Positions 1-8,557 are shown, numbered from the stretch's first letter. The stretch is DNA of 64,000 bases from UBA8752 sp002172485 (GCA_042089915.1 JBELJZ010000001.1:178483-242482); one strand, 5' to 3'. Made by a program: numbers and translations. Notes: a model not told the origin generated them from the sequence alone.

Positions 1-1203
1 GGCCCGGAAGCCCAGCTTGGCCAGCTCTCCCCTTCGCGAAGGAGCCAGGACGCCAATGCCACCCACCTGGATGCCGATGGAGGCGAAATTGGCAAAGCCG
101 CAGAGGATGTAGGTGGCGATGAGCACGCTGCGGTCGCTCATGTTCTCTTTCAGCTTGCCCAGCGTTTCGTAAGCGTAGAACTCGTTGATAACGGTTTTCT
201 CACCCAGCAATTGGCCCACCAGGACGATGTCCTCGGAGGCCACGCCCACCAACCAGGCGATGGGCGCGCCGATGTAGCCCAGAATCCATTCCATGCTCAG
301 GGAATCGAAGGCGGTGCTGGCGGCGATGGCGTCGTTGGCTCCCGTCCAACCGCCGACCCATCCCAGCAGGTCGTTGACCATGTAGACAAAGGCGGTGAAC
401 ACGAGGAGCATCACACCCACATTGGCGGCAAGGGACAGGCCGTCGCGGGTGCCGTTGGTGATGGCTTCGAGGAAATTCGACGCGTTGGACTTGACGATCT
501 GGGCATTACCGGCCAACTGGGGCTCCGTTTCCGGTACCAGCAGTTTGGCAGCGGCCACCGAGGCAGGAGCAGAAATGAGGGAGGCCGTGAGAAGGTGGGT
601 GGCGAAGTAAGCCTGGGCCTCCGGATCGGATCCGCCGAGGATACCGACGTAAGCGGCGAACACGGAGCCGGCGATGGTGGCCATTCCCCCGGTCATGACG
701 AGCATGAGCTCCGAGCGGGACATCTTGTCGAGATAAGGGCGGATGAGCAGGGGGCTCTCTGTTTGTCCGAGAAAGACATTGCCCGCAACAGACAGGCTTT
801 CGCGGCCGGTCAAGCGCAAGGTGTGGCGCATGACCCAAGCGAAGCCCCGGATGAAGACGGACAGGATGCCCAGGTGGTGCAACAGGGCGCTCAAGGCGCT
901 GAAGAACACGATGGTGGCCAGGATGCGGAAGGCAAAGTTCTCGAGGTCCGGGCCCACTTGACCGTCAGCAAACCGGCCGAGCAGGAAGTCCGTGCCATTC
1001 CAAGTATAGCCGATGACCTGCACGAAAACTTCTGCCACACCGCGGAAAGCGCCGTGAACGAACGGCACCTTCAAGACGAGCAAGGCCATGACGAATTGTA
1101 GTGCCAACGCGCCGAGGATGGTCCGCCACGCGACGGACTTTCGGGAGGTGGACATCAGCCACATGAGTCCGGTCAGGACCAGAATGCCGAGAATGGCTTG
1201 CAT
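1..1203 (-). CDS. nupC: Concentrative nucleoside transporter (NupC/CNT family), C-terminus beyond window edge
   Basis: Inner-membrane symporter that imports nucleosides using the proton or sodium gradient. Reading the minus strand from the ATG at 1201-1203 gives 401 uninterrupted codons up to the window edge, so the 3' end is missing. The translation is strongly hydrophobic and carries the CNT hallmark motif GQTESPLLIRPYL, followed by MTGGMATIAGSV and, further on, a GVASEDIVLVGQLLGEK stretch typical of the transport core. Its start codon shares one base with the stop of the upstream nuclease-like gene (TGATG), so the two are probably translationally coupled. It is the last visible gene of a minus-strand run beginning with etfB. 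Family assignment is secure; the coupling ion and nucleoside preference cannot be told from sequence. Confidence 0.93.
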   Translation of the reverse strand, partial: MQAILGILVLTGLMWLMSTSRKSVAWRTILGALALQFVMALLVLKVPFVHGAFRGVAEVFVQVIGYTWNGTDFLLGRFADGQVGPDLENFAFRILATIVFFSALSALLHHLGILSVFIRGFAWVMRHTLRLTGRESLSVAGNVFLGQTESPLLIRPYLDKMSRSELMLVMTGGMATIAGSVFAAYVGILGGSDPEAQAYFATHLLTASLISAPASVAAAKLLVPETEPQLAGNAQIVKSNASNFLEAITNGTRDGLSLAANVGVMLLVFTAFVYMVNDLLGWVGGWTGANDAIAASTAFDSLSMEWILGYIGAPIAWLVGVASEDIVLVGQLLGEKTVINEFYAYETLGKLKENMSDRSVLIATYILCGFANFASIGIQVGGIGVLAPSRRGELAKLGFRA

Positions 1204-1811
1204 CAGGATTGGCGGCGTTCCAGCACGTCGCGGATGAGACCGGCGCGCTCGTAGTCTTCTTTCTGGATGGAGAGGTCCAATTCTTCTTGCAGTTCCTCGT
1301 CCGTCAGGTCAGACAAGCCATCTCCTGGATCGACCGGGCCTTCTTCCAGGCCAAATGGATCGTCCTCGTTTTCCTCCGGCATGGGGGTCAGGGCCTCTTC
1401 TCCCTCCGGCAGAATGGCAGCGGCCTCCATGACCTTCTCGTCACAGTAAATCGGACAACCGAACCGAACGGCCAAGGCCACGGCATCCGAACTCCGGGCG
1501 TCGATGGCCTCCTCTTTTCCCTCTCTCTCGCACAAGAGGCGGGCAAAAAAGATGCCTTCTACGAGGTCATAAATCAGGACTTCCTTCAGTGCAATGCCGA
1601 AAGCGCTGCTGACGCTTTGAAGGAGGTCGTGCGTGAGCGGTCGGCTCGGGGTCATGCCCTCCAATTTGATGGCGATCGACTGGGCTTCATTCATGCCAAT
1701 GACAATCCCAAGCTTCCGCTTCCCTTGCACTTCTTCGAGCACGAGGGTGTAAGCCCCTGAAGTGGAGCCACTGTCCTTGATGTTGGATACCGCAAGCAGG
1801 GACTTCTTCAT
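1203..1811 (-). CDS. Bifunctional nuclease family protein (DUF151) with C-terminal UVR motif
   Basis: A 202-residue cytoplasmic protein. Residues about 5-135 form a DUF151/BFN domain, recognisable from VIGMNEAQSIAIKLEG, RPLTHDLL and the ARSSDAVALAVRFGCPIY segment. An acidic linker of about 40 residues follows, and the end resembles a UvrB/UvrC motif (DLSIQKEDYERAGLIRDVLERR). Members of this family have been linked to DNase/RNase activity in plants, but the bacterial role is poorly defined, so no function is claimed. It lies 40 bases after etfA and overlaps nupC by one base. The fused BFN-UVR layout is one I know from Bacteroidota. The ATG at 1809-1811 is preferred because the conserved region begins right after it. 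Confidence 0.85.
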   Translation of the reverse strand: MKKSLLAVSNIKDSGSTSGAYTLVLEEVQGKRKLGIVIGMNEAQSIAIKLEGMTPSRPLTHDLLQSVSSAFGIALKEVLIYDLVEGIFFARLLCEREGKEEAIDARSSDAVALAVRFGCPIYCDEKVMEAAAILPEGEEALTPMPEENEDDPFGLEEGPVDPGDGLSDLTDEELQEELDLSIQKEDYERAGLIRDVLERRQS

Positions 1812-1851
1812 GGTCGGCCGGGGCGGAAAGGTAGGGGTTCGTTCGGCGTTC

Positions 1852-2772
1852 TCAGAGCGCCTTGAAGGCTTCCGTGAGTTTGGGGATCACCTCGAAGGCG
1901 TCGCCGACGATGCCGTAGTCCGCTGCCTTGAAGAAGGGAGCCTCGGGGTCCTTGTTGACCACCACGATCACCTTGGATCCATTGACACCGGCGAGGTGCT
2001 GGATGGCCCCGGAGATGCCCACGGCGATGTAGAGGTTGGGGCGAATGGCAATGCCGGTCTGCCCCACGTGCTCGTGGTGCGGGCGCCACCCGATGTCGGA
2101 GACCGGACGGGAGCAGGCGGTGGTGGCCCCGATGGAATCGGCGAGGTCTTCAATGATGCCCCAGTTTTCGGGTCCTTTGAGGCCGCGGCCTGCGGACACC
2201 ACGAGTTCGGCTTCGGGCAGGGGAGCGCGGTCGCCGCCGCTGGGCTGGGCGGCTTCGAGGACCTCCACCTTGGAGGCGCCGAGGTCGGTGTCGAACGCTT
2301 CCACGGCGGCGGTGCCTCCTTGGGCTTCCGGCATGCCGATGGCGTTCGGGGTGGTGGTGACGACCAACTTGTCGGTCGTGCCCTGCACGCGGGCAGTGGC
2401 TTTGCCGCTGAAGACGTTGCGGGTGTAGCTGCCGCCGTCGGGCGCAGAGGTCACACCGGCGATCAGTCCGGCGCCAAGGCGAACGGCCACGCGGCCGGCC
2501 ACGGCCTTTCCGAGGTGGTCCTGGGCGCAGACCACGAGGGAGGCCCCCTCCTTATCTGCGGCAGCGGCGACCAATTTGGCGATCTGTCCGTCGTCGAGGT
2601 TGCCCGGTCCTTGGAGCACGCGGGTCACGCCCACGGCGCCGAGGCCACCGTCTCCGTTGAGCTCGCCGGAGACCACGGCCACGGTGTCGCCAATGCCAGC
2701 GGCGAAGCCGGCTGCTTCGAGGCTGGCCTTGCTGGCCTGCCCTGCTTTCGTCTGGATGAATGCGATGTTCAT
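1852..2772 (-). CDS. etfA: Electron transfer flavoprotein, alpha subunit
   Basis: FAD-binding subunit of the ETF heterodimer, which takes electrons from acyl-CoA dehydrogenases and related flavoenzymes and passes them to the quinone pool through ETF:quinone oxidoreductase. At 306 residues it has normal length. The C-terminal FAD domain is intact: SRPVSDIGWRPHHEHVGQTG, YIAVGISGAIQHLAG, and VVVNKDPEAPFFKAADYGIVGD. The gene begins 18 bases after etfB and is clearly co-transcribed with it. The dehydrogenases that feed it are not in the window. Assignment is secure. Confidence 0.97.
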   Translation of the reverse strand: MNIAFIQTKAGQASKASLEAAGFAAGIGDTVAVVSGELNGDGGLGAVGVTRVLQGPGNLDDGQIAKLVAAAADKEGASLVVCAQDHLGKAVAGRVAVRLGAGLIAGVTSAPDGGSYTRNVFSGKATARVQGTTDKLVVTTTPNAIGMPEAQGGTAAVEAFDTDLGASKVEVLEAAQPSGGDRAPLPEAELVVSAGRGLKGPENWGIIEDLADSIGATTACSRPVSDIGWRPHHEHVGQTGIAIRPNLYIAVGISGAIQHLAGVNGSKVIVVVNKDPEAPFFKAADYGIVGDAFEVIPKLTEAFKAL

Positions 2773-2790
2773 GATGCGTCGGATTCGGGA

Positions 2791-3531
2791 TTAGATGACC
2801 TTGGCCTCCTCGCGGAGCAGGCGGACCAGTTCAGCGGGGTTTTCGGCATCCACCAGTTTCACGCCGGCCTTTTCGGCCGGGAGGGCAAAGCGTTCAATGG
2901 ACGTACCAACGGCTGCGCCCGAAGCGGGCACCACGTTGAGTGGCTTGGTGCGGGCAGCCATGATGCCGCGCATGTTGGGGATGCGTTGCTCGGCCATGCC
3001 CTTGGCGGCGCTCAGGACGAACGGGCCATTCACGGCCACCTTCTCGATGCCGTTGGCGGTTTCGCGGGTCATGATGGCCTTGTCGCCTTCGTAATCGAGG
3101 GAGGTGCACAGGGCAATGCACGGCACGTCGAGGTGCTCGGCCATCATCGCCGGCACGGCACTGCCGTTGTGGTCAATGGTCTCCTTACCGCAGAGGATGG
3201 CGTTGAAGTCTTTGTCTTTGGCGTAGGCGGCCAGCTCGGCGGCCACCTGTCCAGCGTCTTGCGGGTCGGCGTCGATGCGAACGGCCTCGTGCGCGCCGAT
3301 GGCCAAAGCCTTGCGCAGGATCGGATCAACGTCGGCACCGCCCACGGAGGCGATGACGACTTTGCCTCCGCCCGCTTCCACGAGCTCGAGGGCCCGGACG
3401 AGGGCGTACCATTCGTCGTAGGGGTTGACGATGAATTGAACCCCCTCCTCATTGAAGCGGGTGTCGCCCTCGGTGAACGCGATGCGCGTTGTGGTGTCGG
3501 GGGCTTTGCTGATGCACACTAGAAATTCCAT
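2791..3531 (-). CDS. etfB: Electron transfer flavoprotein, beta subunit
   Basis: AMP-binding subunit of ETF, 246 residues, partner of the adjacent etfA product. Recognisable features are the N-terminal MEFLVCISKAPDTTTRI start, the INPYDE-like segment (VNPYDEWYALVRALEL), the DAGQVAAELAAYAK region and the CGKETIDHNGSAVPAMMAEHL motif. First gene of the minus-strand run etfB-etfA-nuclease-nupC. It is divergent from pdhB, and the 144-base region between them holds a candidate promoter for each direction, so fatty-acid/amino-acid oxidation and pyruvate oxidation genes sit back to back. Confidence 0.97.
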   Translation of the reverse strand: MEFLVCISKAPDTTTRIAFTEGDTRFNEEGVQFIVNPYDEWYALVRALELVEAGGGKVVIASVGGADVDPILRKALAIGAHEAVRIDADPQDAGQVAAELAAYAKDKDFNAILCGKETIDHNGSAVPAMMAEHLDVPCIALCTSLDYEGDKAIMTRETANGIEKVAVNGPFVLSAAKGMAEQRIPNMRGIMAARTKPLNVVPASGAAVGTSIERFALPAEKAGVKLVDAENPAELVRLLREEAKVI

Positions 3532-3577
3532 GCCTTTTCATTGAAGGTGGGGCACTGCGCCCCGGGCTTCGAGGACG

Positions 3578-3585
3578 CGAAGGTA
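3578..3585 (-). promoter_or_regulatory. Candidate -7 element for etfB operon
   Basis: On the minus strand the bases read TACCTTCG, fitting the Bacteroidota housekeeping -7 form TAnnTTTG with T-to-C at the seventh base, a variant repeated at several genes here. It lies 46 bases upstream of the etfB ATG. I see no clear -33 TTTG at the usual distance. Confidence 0.5.
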
Positions 3586-3637
3586 AAGCCGGGTGGCATC
3601 ACGTCCCGCTTTGGTTCACAACTCCATCTACAGCCCC

Positions 3638-3645
3638 TATCTTCG
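3638..3645 (+). promoter_or_regulatory. Candidate -7 element for pdhB
   Basis: TATCTTCG followed by CGC, 30 bases before the pdhB ATG. The same 11-base string TATCTTCGCGC recurs before hppA (4676-4686). A TTTG at 3610-3613 could be the -33 element, but the 24-base spacing is a little long. Confidence 0.5.
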
Positions 3646-3675
3646 CGCTCCTGAATCCGGAAACCAGCCAATAGC

Positions 3676-4656
3676 ATGCGTACGATTCAATTCCGCGAGG
3701 CCGTCTGCGAGGCCATGAGCGAAGAAATGCGCCGGGATGACCGGGTGTTCCTCCTGGGTGAGGAAGTGGCAGAATACAATGGCGCCTACAAGGCGTCGAA
3801 GGGCATGCTCGACGAGTTCGGGGAGGACCGGGTCATCGACACCCCGATCAGCGAGCTCGGCTTCAGCGCCATCGCTGTGGGTGCTGCCATGAATGGCTTG
3901 CGCCCCATTGTGGAATTCATGACCTGGAACTTCGCCGTCTTGGCCAGTGACCAGATCATCAACCACGCGAGCAAAATGCTTCAGATGAGCGGTGGTCAGT
4001 TCGGTTGTCCCATCGTGTTCCGCGGACCCAATGGCCAGGCTGGTCAGCTCGCTGCCACGCACAGCCAAGCCTACGAAAGCCTCTACGCCAGTATGCCTGG
4101 ATTGAAGGTGGTGACGCCGTTCACACCCTACGATGCCAAAGGCCTGCTCAAGAGCGCCATCCGCGATGAGGACCCCGTCCTCATCATGGAGTCCGAAAAG
4201 ATGTACGGAGACAAGGGCGAGATTCCCGAGGGCGAGTACCTCGTGCCCATCGGTCAGGCCAACATCCGCCGTCAGGGCACAGACTGCACCATCGTGAGCT
4301 TCGGAAAGATTCTGAAGACGGTCCACGCGGCCGCCGACGAGCTCGCCAAGGACGGCATTGACGCGGAAATCGTCGACCTGCGCACCATCCGCCCGCTCGA
4401 CATCGAGACCATCCTAGAAAGCGTCAAGAAGACCGGTCGCCTCGTCATTGTCGAGGAGAGCTTCCCGGTGGCCAGCATCGCCTCCGAAGTCGGATACCGC
4501 GTCCAGCGCCACGCCTTCGACTACCTCGACGCGCCGATCCGCCGCCTTTGCCAGAGCGACACCCCGTTCGCCTTCTCCACGACGCTCATCGAAGAGGCTC
4601 TCCCACAGGTGGCCGACATCGTCCACACCGTGAAGGAGGTGAATTACGTGGCCTGA
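3676..4656 (+). CDS. pdhB: Pyruvate dehydrogenase E1 component, beta subunit
   Basis: Beta half of the thiamine-diphosphate-dependent E1 enzyme that decarboxylates pyruvate and passes the acetyl group to E2 lipoamide. The 326-residue protein is full length and shows the transketolase pyrimidine-binding domain (FLLGEEVAEYNGAYKASKG, DTPISELGF, GLRPIVEFMTWNF, HSQAYESLYASMPGLKV) and the transketolase C-terminal domain (VDLRTIRPLDIETI, VEESFPVASIASEVGYR). The E1 alpha and E2/E3 genes are not adjacent, so pdhB stands alone here, which is common in Flavobacteriia. A pyruvate rather than branched-chain substrate is inferred from overall resemblance to Bacteroidota PdhB. It is followed by hppA after 75 bases, with a separate promoter candidate between them. 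Confidence 0.93.
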   Translation: MRTIQFREAVCEAMSEEMRRDDRVFLLGEEVAEYNGAYKASKGMLDEFGEDRVIDTPISELGFSAIAVGAAMNGLRPIVEFMTWNFAVLASDQIINHASKMLQMSGGQFGCPIVFRGPNGQAGQLAATHSQAYESLYASMPGLKVVTPFTPYDAKGLLKSAIRDEDPVLIMESEKMYGDKGEIPEGEYLVPIGQANIRRQGTDCTIVSFGKILKTVHAAADELAKDGIDAEIVDLRTIRPLDIETILESVKKTGRLVIVEESFPVASIASEVGYRVQRHAFDYLDAPIRRLCQSDTPFAFSTTLIEEALPQVADIVHTVKEVNYVA

Positions 4657-4675
4657 GCCCTGATTTCTCGCGCAT

Positions 4676-4683
4676 TATCTTCG
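4676..4683 (+). promoter_or_regulatory. Candidate -7 element for hppA
   Basis: TATCTTCG, identical to the element before pdhB and continued by the same CGC. It sits 48 bases before the hppA ATG, just after the pdhB stop codon, so hppA and the lipoprotein gene after it may be transcribed separately from pdhB. Confidence 0.5.
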
Positions 4684-4731
4684 CGCCCCAATAGACCTGA
4701 CCTGCCGGACCTGCCGGCAAAAATCTGAACC

Positions 4732-6999
4732 ATGCAAGACACGATCCTTTATCTCGTGCCCGCCTTGGCCGTCGTCGGCCTCATTTACATGTTCGTCCAA
4801 TCCCGCTGGGTCCGTTCCCAGGACACCGGTGAGGAGAAGATGAGCACGATTGCCAAGCACATCCACGAGGGTGCCCTCGCCTTCCTGAGCGCGGAGTACC
4901 GCATCCTCGCCGTCTTCGTGGTGGTCGCCGGCGCCCTGCTGGGCGTGGTGTCCATGCTCGTTCCGACGACCCACTGGTTCATCGTCATCGCCTTCGTCAT
5001 CGGTGCCGTGTTCTCGGCCCTCGCGGGCAACATCGGCATGCGCATCGCCACTGAAGCCAACGTCCGCACCACGCAGGCGGCCCGCACGGGCCTCGCCCAC
5101 GCCCTGAAGGTCTCCTTCACCGGCGGCATGGTCATGGGCCTCGGCGTTGCCGGCCTTGCGGTCTTCGGCCTGAGCGTCCTGTTCATCTTCCTCCTCAACT
5201 TCTTCGCCGATGGCGTCTGGGCAGGCGTGGAGAACATGACCATGATCCTCGAGGCCCTCGCCGGATTCTCCCTGGGTGCGGAATCCATCGCCCTGTTCGC
5301 CCGTGTGGGTGGCGGCATTTACACCAAGGCCGCTGACGTCGGCGCCGATCTCGTCGGCAAGGTGGAGGCCGGCATCCCGGAGGATGACCCGCGCAACCCC
5401 GCCACCATCGCCGACAATGTGGGCGACAACGTGGGTGACGTGGCCGGCATGGGCGCCGACCTCTTCGGCTCCTACGTGGCGACGGTACTCGCCGCCATGG
5501 TACTCGGCAACTACGTCATCAACGACATGGGCGGCAACATCACGGACAACTATGGGGGCATGTCCACCATCCTTCTGCCGTTGATCATTTCCGCCCTCGG
5601 CATCATCTTCTCCATCCTCGGTTCTCTCGTGATCCGCGTGAAGGACGGCGCCAAGGAGAGCGAGGTACAGTCCGCCCTCAACAAGGGAAACTGGGGCTCC
5701 ATCATCCTGACCGCCATCGCGTGTTTCTTCCTCATCGACATGATGCTCCCGGAGACGCTTCAGATGGACTTCTTCGGAGAGGGCACCCGCACGTTCGGCA
5801 GCATGAACGTCTTCTACAGCGTGATCGTCGGACTCATCGTGGGAGGCGCCATCTCCTACATGACCGAGTACTACACCGGTCTCGGCAAGAAGCCGGTCCT
5901 CGGCATCGTACAGAAGTCCTCCACCGGTGCCGCCACCAACATCATTGCCGGCCTCGCCACGGGCATGATCTCCACCTTCGGTCCGATCCTGCTCTTCGCC
6001 GCGGCCATCTATATCAGCTATGAGTTCGCTGGATTCTACGGTGTGGCCATCGCCGCCTGTTCCATGATGGCCACTACGGCCATGCAGTTGGCCATCGACG
6101 CCTTCGGCCCGATCGCCGACAACGCCGGCGGCATCGCCGAGATGAGTGAACTGCCCGAGGAGGTGCGCGAGCGCACGGACATCCTCGACTCCGTGGGCAA
6201 CACCACGGCCGCCATTGGAAAGGGTTTCGCCATCGCCTCCGCGGCGCTGACTGCCCTCGCCTTGTTCGCCGCCTACGTGGAGTTTACGGGCATCGACGGC
6301 ATCAACATCTTCAAGGCCAACGTCCTCGCCGCCCTCTTCATCGGCGGCATGATCCCGGTGGTCTTCTCCGCCCTTGCCATGAACTCCGTCGGAAAGGCGG
6401 CCATGGAGATGGTGCAGGAGGTGCGCCGCCAGTTCAAGGAAATCCCCGGCATCCTCGAGGGAACCGGCACGCCAGATTATGGCAAGTGCGTCGACATCAG
6501 CACGCAGGCCGCTCTCAAAGAGATGATGCTCCCGGGAGCCATGACCATCGCCTTCCCGCTCATCATCGGCCTTGTCCCGATGCTGCTCGGCGCCGACCCC
6601 GCCTGGGCCGCTGAGACCCTTGGTGGTTACATGGCCGGTGTGACCGTGAGCGGTGTGCTCTGGGCCATCTTCCAGAACAACGCTGGCGGTGCTTGGGACA
6701 ACGCCAAGAAGTCGTTCGAGGCCGGTGTTGAGATCGACGGCGAGATGACCTTCAAGGGCAGCGACGCCCACAAGGCTGCTGTGACCGGTGATACGGTGGG
6801 TGACCCTTTCAAGGACACCTCCGGTCCATCCATGAACATCCTCATCAAATTGACGTGCCTCGTTGGCCTCGTCATCGCCCCGATCCTCGGTGGCCATGGC
6901 GGCGGTGACCACGACGGTCACGACCACGGCGCCATCGAGGCGCCGGTCGAGGTGGAGCCCGCGGCTGCTGTTGAAGCCACCGAATTCCCAGACGCCTGA
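4732..6999 (+). CDS. hppA: Membrane-bound ion-translocating pyrophosphatase, K+-dependent type
   Basis: Integral membrane enzyme of about 16 helices that couples hydrolysis of pyrophosphate to export of H+ or Na+. The 755-residue protein has the signature DVGADLVGKVEAGIPEDDPRN and the metal-binding IADNVGDNVGDVAGMGADLF. The segment GNTTAAIGKG carries Ala where K+-independent enzymes carry Lys, so a K+-requiring enzyme is expected from family knowledge; whether it moves H+ or Na+ I cannot decide. Unusual: the last helix is followed by a short tail rich in Gly, His and Asp (about residues 722-737) and then an acidic/Ala-rich end. In this family the C-terminus faces the periplasm, so the tail might bind metal. 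The stop codon shares one base with the next gene (TGATG). Confidence 0.95.
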   Translation: MQDTILYLVPALAVVGLIYMFVQSRWVRSQDTGEEKMSTIAKHIHEGALAFLSAEYRILAVFVVVAGALLGVVSMLVPTTHWFIVIAFVIGAVFSALAGNIGMRIATEANVRTTQAARTGLAHALKVSFTGGMVMGLGVAGLAVFGLSVLFIFLLNFFADGVWAGVENMTMILEALAGFSLGAESIALFARVGGGIYTKAADVGADLVGKVEAGIPEDDPRNPATIADNVGDNVGDVAGMGADLFGSYVATVLAAMVLGNYVINDMGGNITDNYGGMSTILLPLIISALGIIFSILGSLVIRVKDGAKESEVQSALNKGNWGSIILTAIACFFLIDMMLPETLQMDFFGEGTRTFGSMNVFYSVIVGLIVGGAISYMTEYYTGLGKKPVLGIVQKSSTGAATNIIAGLATGMISTFGPILLFAAAIYISYEFAGFYGVAIAACSMMATTAMQLAIDAFGPIADNAGGIAEMSELPEEVRERTDILDSVGNTTAAIGKGFAIASAALTALALFAAYVEFTGIDGINIFKANVLAALFIGGMIPVVFSALAMNSVGKAAMEMVQEVRRQFKEIPGILEGTGTPDYGKCVDISTQAALKEMMLPGAMTIAFPLIIGLVPMLLGADPAWAAETLGGYMAGVTVSGVLWAIFQNNAGGAWDNAKKSFEAGVEIDGEMTFKGSDAHKAAVTGDTVGDPFKDTSGPSMNILIKLTCLVGLVIAPILGGHGGGDHDGHDHGAIEAPVEVEPAAAVEATEFPDA

Positions 7000-7799
7000 T
7001 GACACGCTTTCTTTCCGTCCCCTGTTTCGTTGCGCTCGTCCTGGCCTCTTGCGCTGTTGGCGGGGAAGGGGACGCCCCCGTTGCGCCATCCACGGGAGAG
7101 GCCAAGGTGGAGAAAGTGGCCAATCCATGCGACTGCCTGGGTGGAAGCCTGACCCAAGGTCAGCAGCGCTACTGCCGGGAGAGCAAGCGGGACACCCGCT
7201 TCCTCGAGCAACTGCGGAAATGCGGCATGGAGGTTGGCGGCGTAAGTGCAGTCAACAACATGCCGTCCGATGGCCAGTTCACCATGGACCCCGATAAGTC
7301 TGTCATTCAATGGCGCGGGACCAAGGTGGGAATAGCAGAGAAGGGCACGGTGCCATTCCGTTCCTGCTACTTCCAAGTTCAGAACGGCGTGCTGACCGGC
7401 GCAGAAGTGGTGATGGAGATGAATGCGATCCAACCCACGAGCCAGTCGGGCACGGCGGCGCGAGAGTTGGGACAACATCTCAGAAGTGCCGATTTCTTCG
7501 ACACGGCGAATCACCCCACCTCTGCGTTCATGCTGGGGTCCACGCGGGCAGATTGGCGTGGCAATCTCATCGTGGATGGGAAGCTGAATATCAAGGGCAT
7601 TTCGAAGGGAGTGGAGGCCCTCGTTAGCTTTTCCTCCTCTGATCCGGTGGTGGCCAGTGTGAGCTTCAGCTTCAACCGTGCGGACTTCGACGTGCGCTTT
7701 GGAAGCGGCACCTTTTTCGACAACCTTGGAGATGACTTGATTTCAGACAAGGTGCAGATGCGCCTTGCACTGGTAGAAGACGTGAGCTTGAGAAAGTGA
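6999..7799 (+). CDS. YceI-like lipoprotein with cysteine-rich N-terminus
   Basis: A 266-residue exported protein. The N-terminus is a lipoprotein signal with a lipobox ending in LASC (Cys17), so it should be lipidated and surface- or periplasm-facing. A short linker leads to a Cys-rich stretch (PCDCLGG, then QRYC and LRKC, four cysteines within about 40 residues). From about residue 90 a YceI-like lipocalin fold follows: FTMDPDKSVIQWRGTKV near its start, then ELGQHLRSADFFDTANHPTSAF and DGKLNIKGISKGVE. YceI proteins bind isoprenoid-type lipids in known cases; the ligand here is unknown. It is coupled to hppA through a one-base overlap and closed by a strong hairpin terminator. Confidence 0.85.
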   Translation: MTRFLSVPCFVALVLASCAVGGEGDAPVAPSTGEAKVEKVANPCDCLGGSLTQGQQRYCRESKRDTRFLEQLRKCGMEVGGVSAVNNMPSDGQFTMDPDKSVIQWRGTKVGIAEKGTVPFRSCYFQVQNGVLTGAEVVMEMNAIQPTSQSGTAARELGQHLRSADFFDTANHPTSAFMLGSTRADWRGNLIVDGKLNIKGISKGVEALVSFSSSDPVVASVSFSFNRADFDVRFGSGTFFDNLGDDLISDKVQMRLALVEDVSLRK

Positions 7800-7842
7800 T
7801 CCGAGCAGCGCATGACACTGCGCATCCGTTTCCCACAGCATC

Positions 7843-7870
7843 AAAAAAGGCCCCAAGCGGGGCCTTTTTT
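7843..7870. terminator. Bidirectional intrinsic terminator
   Basis: Perfect inverted repeat: six A, GGCCCC, loop AAGC, GGGGCC, six T. It lies between two converging genes (YceI-like lipoprotein ending at 7799 and the kinase ending at 7897) and should work in both directions. Confidence 0.92.
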
Positions 7871-7896
7871 GCATCTGGGCTTCCACGACAACCTGA

Positions 7897-8511
7897 TTAG
7901 AACAGGCCGTTGAGCTCGGCGTCCACTTTGGTGATGATGTCACCCAGTTCCTCCGGGTTGTGCTCGAAGTCCATGTGGTCCACATTGATCACGAGCACCT
8001 TGCCTTTGGTGTAGGTGGGGATCCAAGCTTCGTAGCGCTCATTGAGGCGGTTGAGGTAGTCCAAGCGGATGCTCTCCTCGTAATCGCGCCCCCGCTTCTG
8101 GATTTGCTCGACCAGGTTGCCGACGCTGCTTCGCAGGTAGATCAGCAGGTCCGGTGGGGTTACGAACTGTTCCATCAGCTCGAACAAGCGCAGGAAATTC
8201 TCGTGGTCGCGGGTGGTCATCAGACCCATCGCCTGAAGGTTGGGAGCGAAGATGTAGGCGTCTTCATAGATGGTCCGGTCCTGCACCATCTTCTGTCCGC
8301 TGGATTTCAGGGCGTGCAGTTGGGAGAACCTGGAGGACAGAAAGTGCACTTGGAGGTTGAACGCCCACCGCTGCATGTCCTTGTAGAAGTCATTCAGGTA
8401 GGGGTTCTCATCCACACTTTCGTAGTGGGGCGTGATCTTGTAGTGCTGGGCGAGAAGCCGGGTGAGGGTGGTCTTGCCCGAGCCGATGTTTCCTGCAATC
8501 GCGAGGTGCAT
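7897..8511 (-). CDS. Deoxynucleoside kinase (first of two in the window)
   Basis: Cytosolic salvage enzyme of the deoxyadenosine/deoxyguanosine kinase type, 204 residues. The P-loop GNIGSGKTT is at residues 8-16. The substrate-site segment (VQDRTIYEDAYIF) contains the conserved Asp-Arg, and a lid-like region KRGRDYEESI follows. The start at 8509-8511 is chosen because the P-loop should begin within ten residues of the N-terminus; a longer open frame upstream would run into the GH3 gene and encodes nothing recognisable. With nupC nearby, nucleoside uptake and salvage are both represented. A second, divergent paralogue is at 20440-21078. Base preference cannot be settled from sequence. Confidence 0.9.
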   Translation of the reverse strand: MHLAIAGNIGSGKTTLTRLLAQHYKITPHYESVDENPYLNDFYKDMQRWAFNLQVHFLSSRFSQLHALKSSGQKMVQDRTIYEDAYIFAPNLQAMGLMTTRDHENFLRLFELMEQFVTPPDLLIYLRSSVGNLVEQIQKRGRDYEESIRLDYLNRLNERYEAWIPTYTKGKVLVINVDHMDFEHNPEELGDIITKVDAELNGLF

Positions 8512-8557
8512 GTGTCTCTTCGGTTGGGGGGGGCAAGGTAGGGGGAAGGTGACCTTC

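Noticed and set aside
1762..3522. A 586-codon plus-strand frame across etfA and etfB
   Set aside because: Shadow of the two ETF genes; low-complexity Gly/His/Val composition and no recognisable motif.
4675..7128. An 817-codon minus-strand frame across hppA
   Set aside because: Antisense to an unmistakable membrane pyrophosphatase; its translation is dominated by His, Gly, Glu and Asp, the complement pattern of membrane-helix codons.
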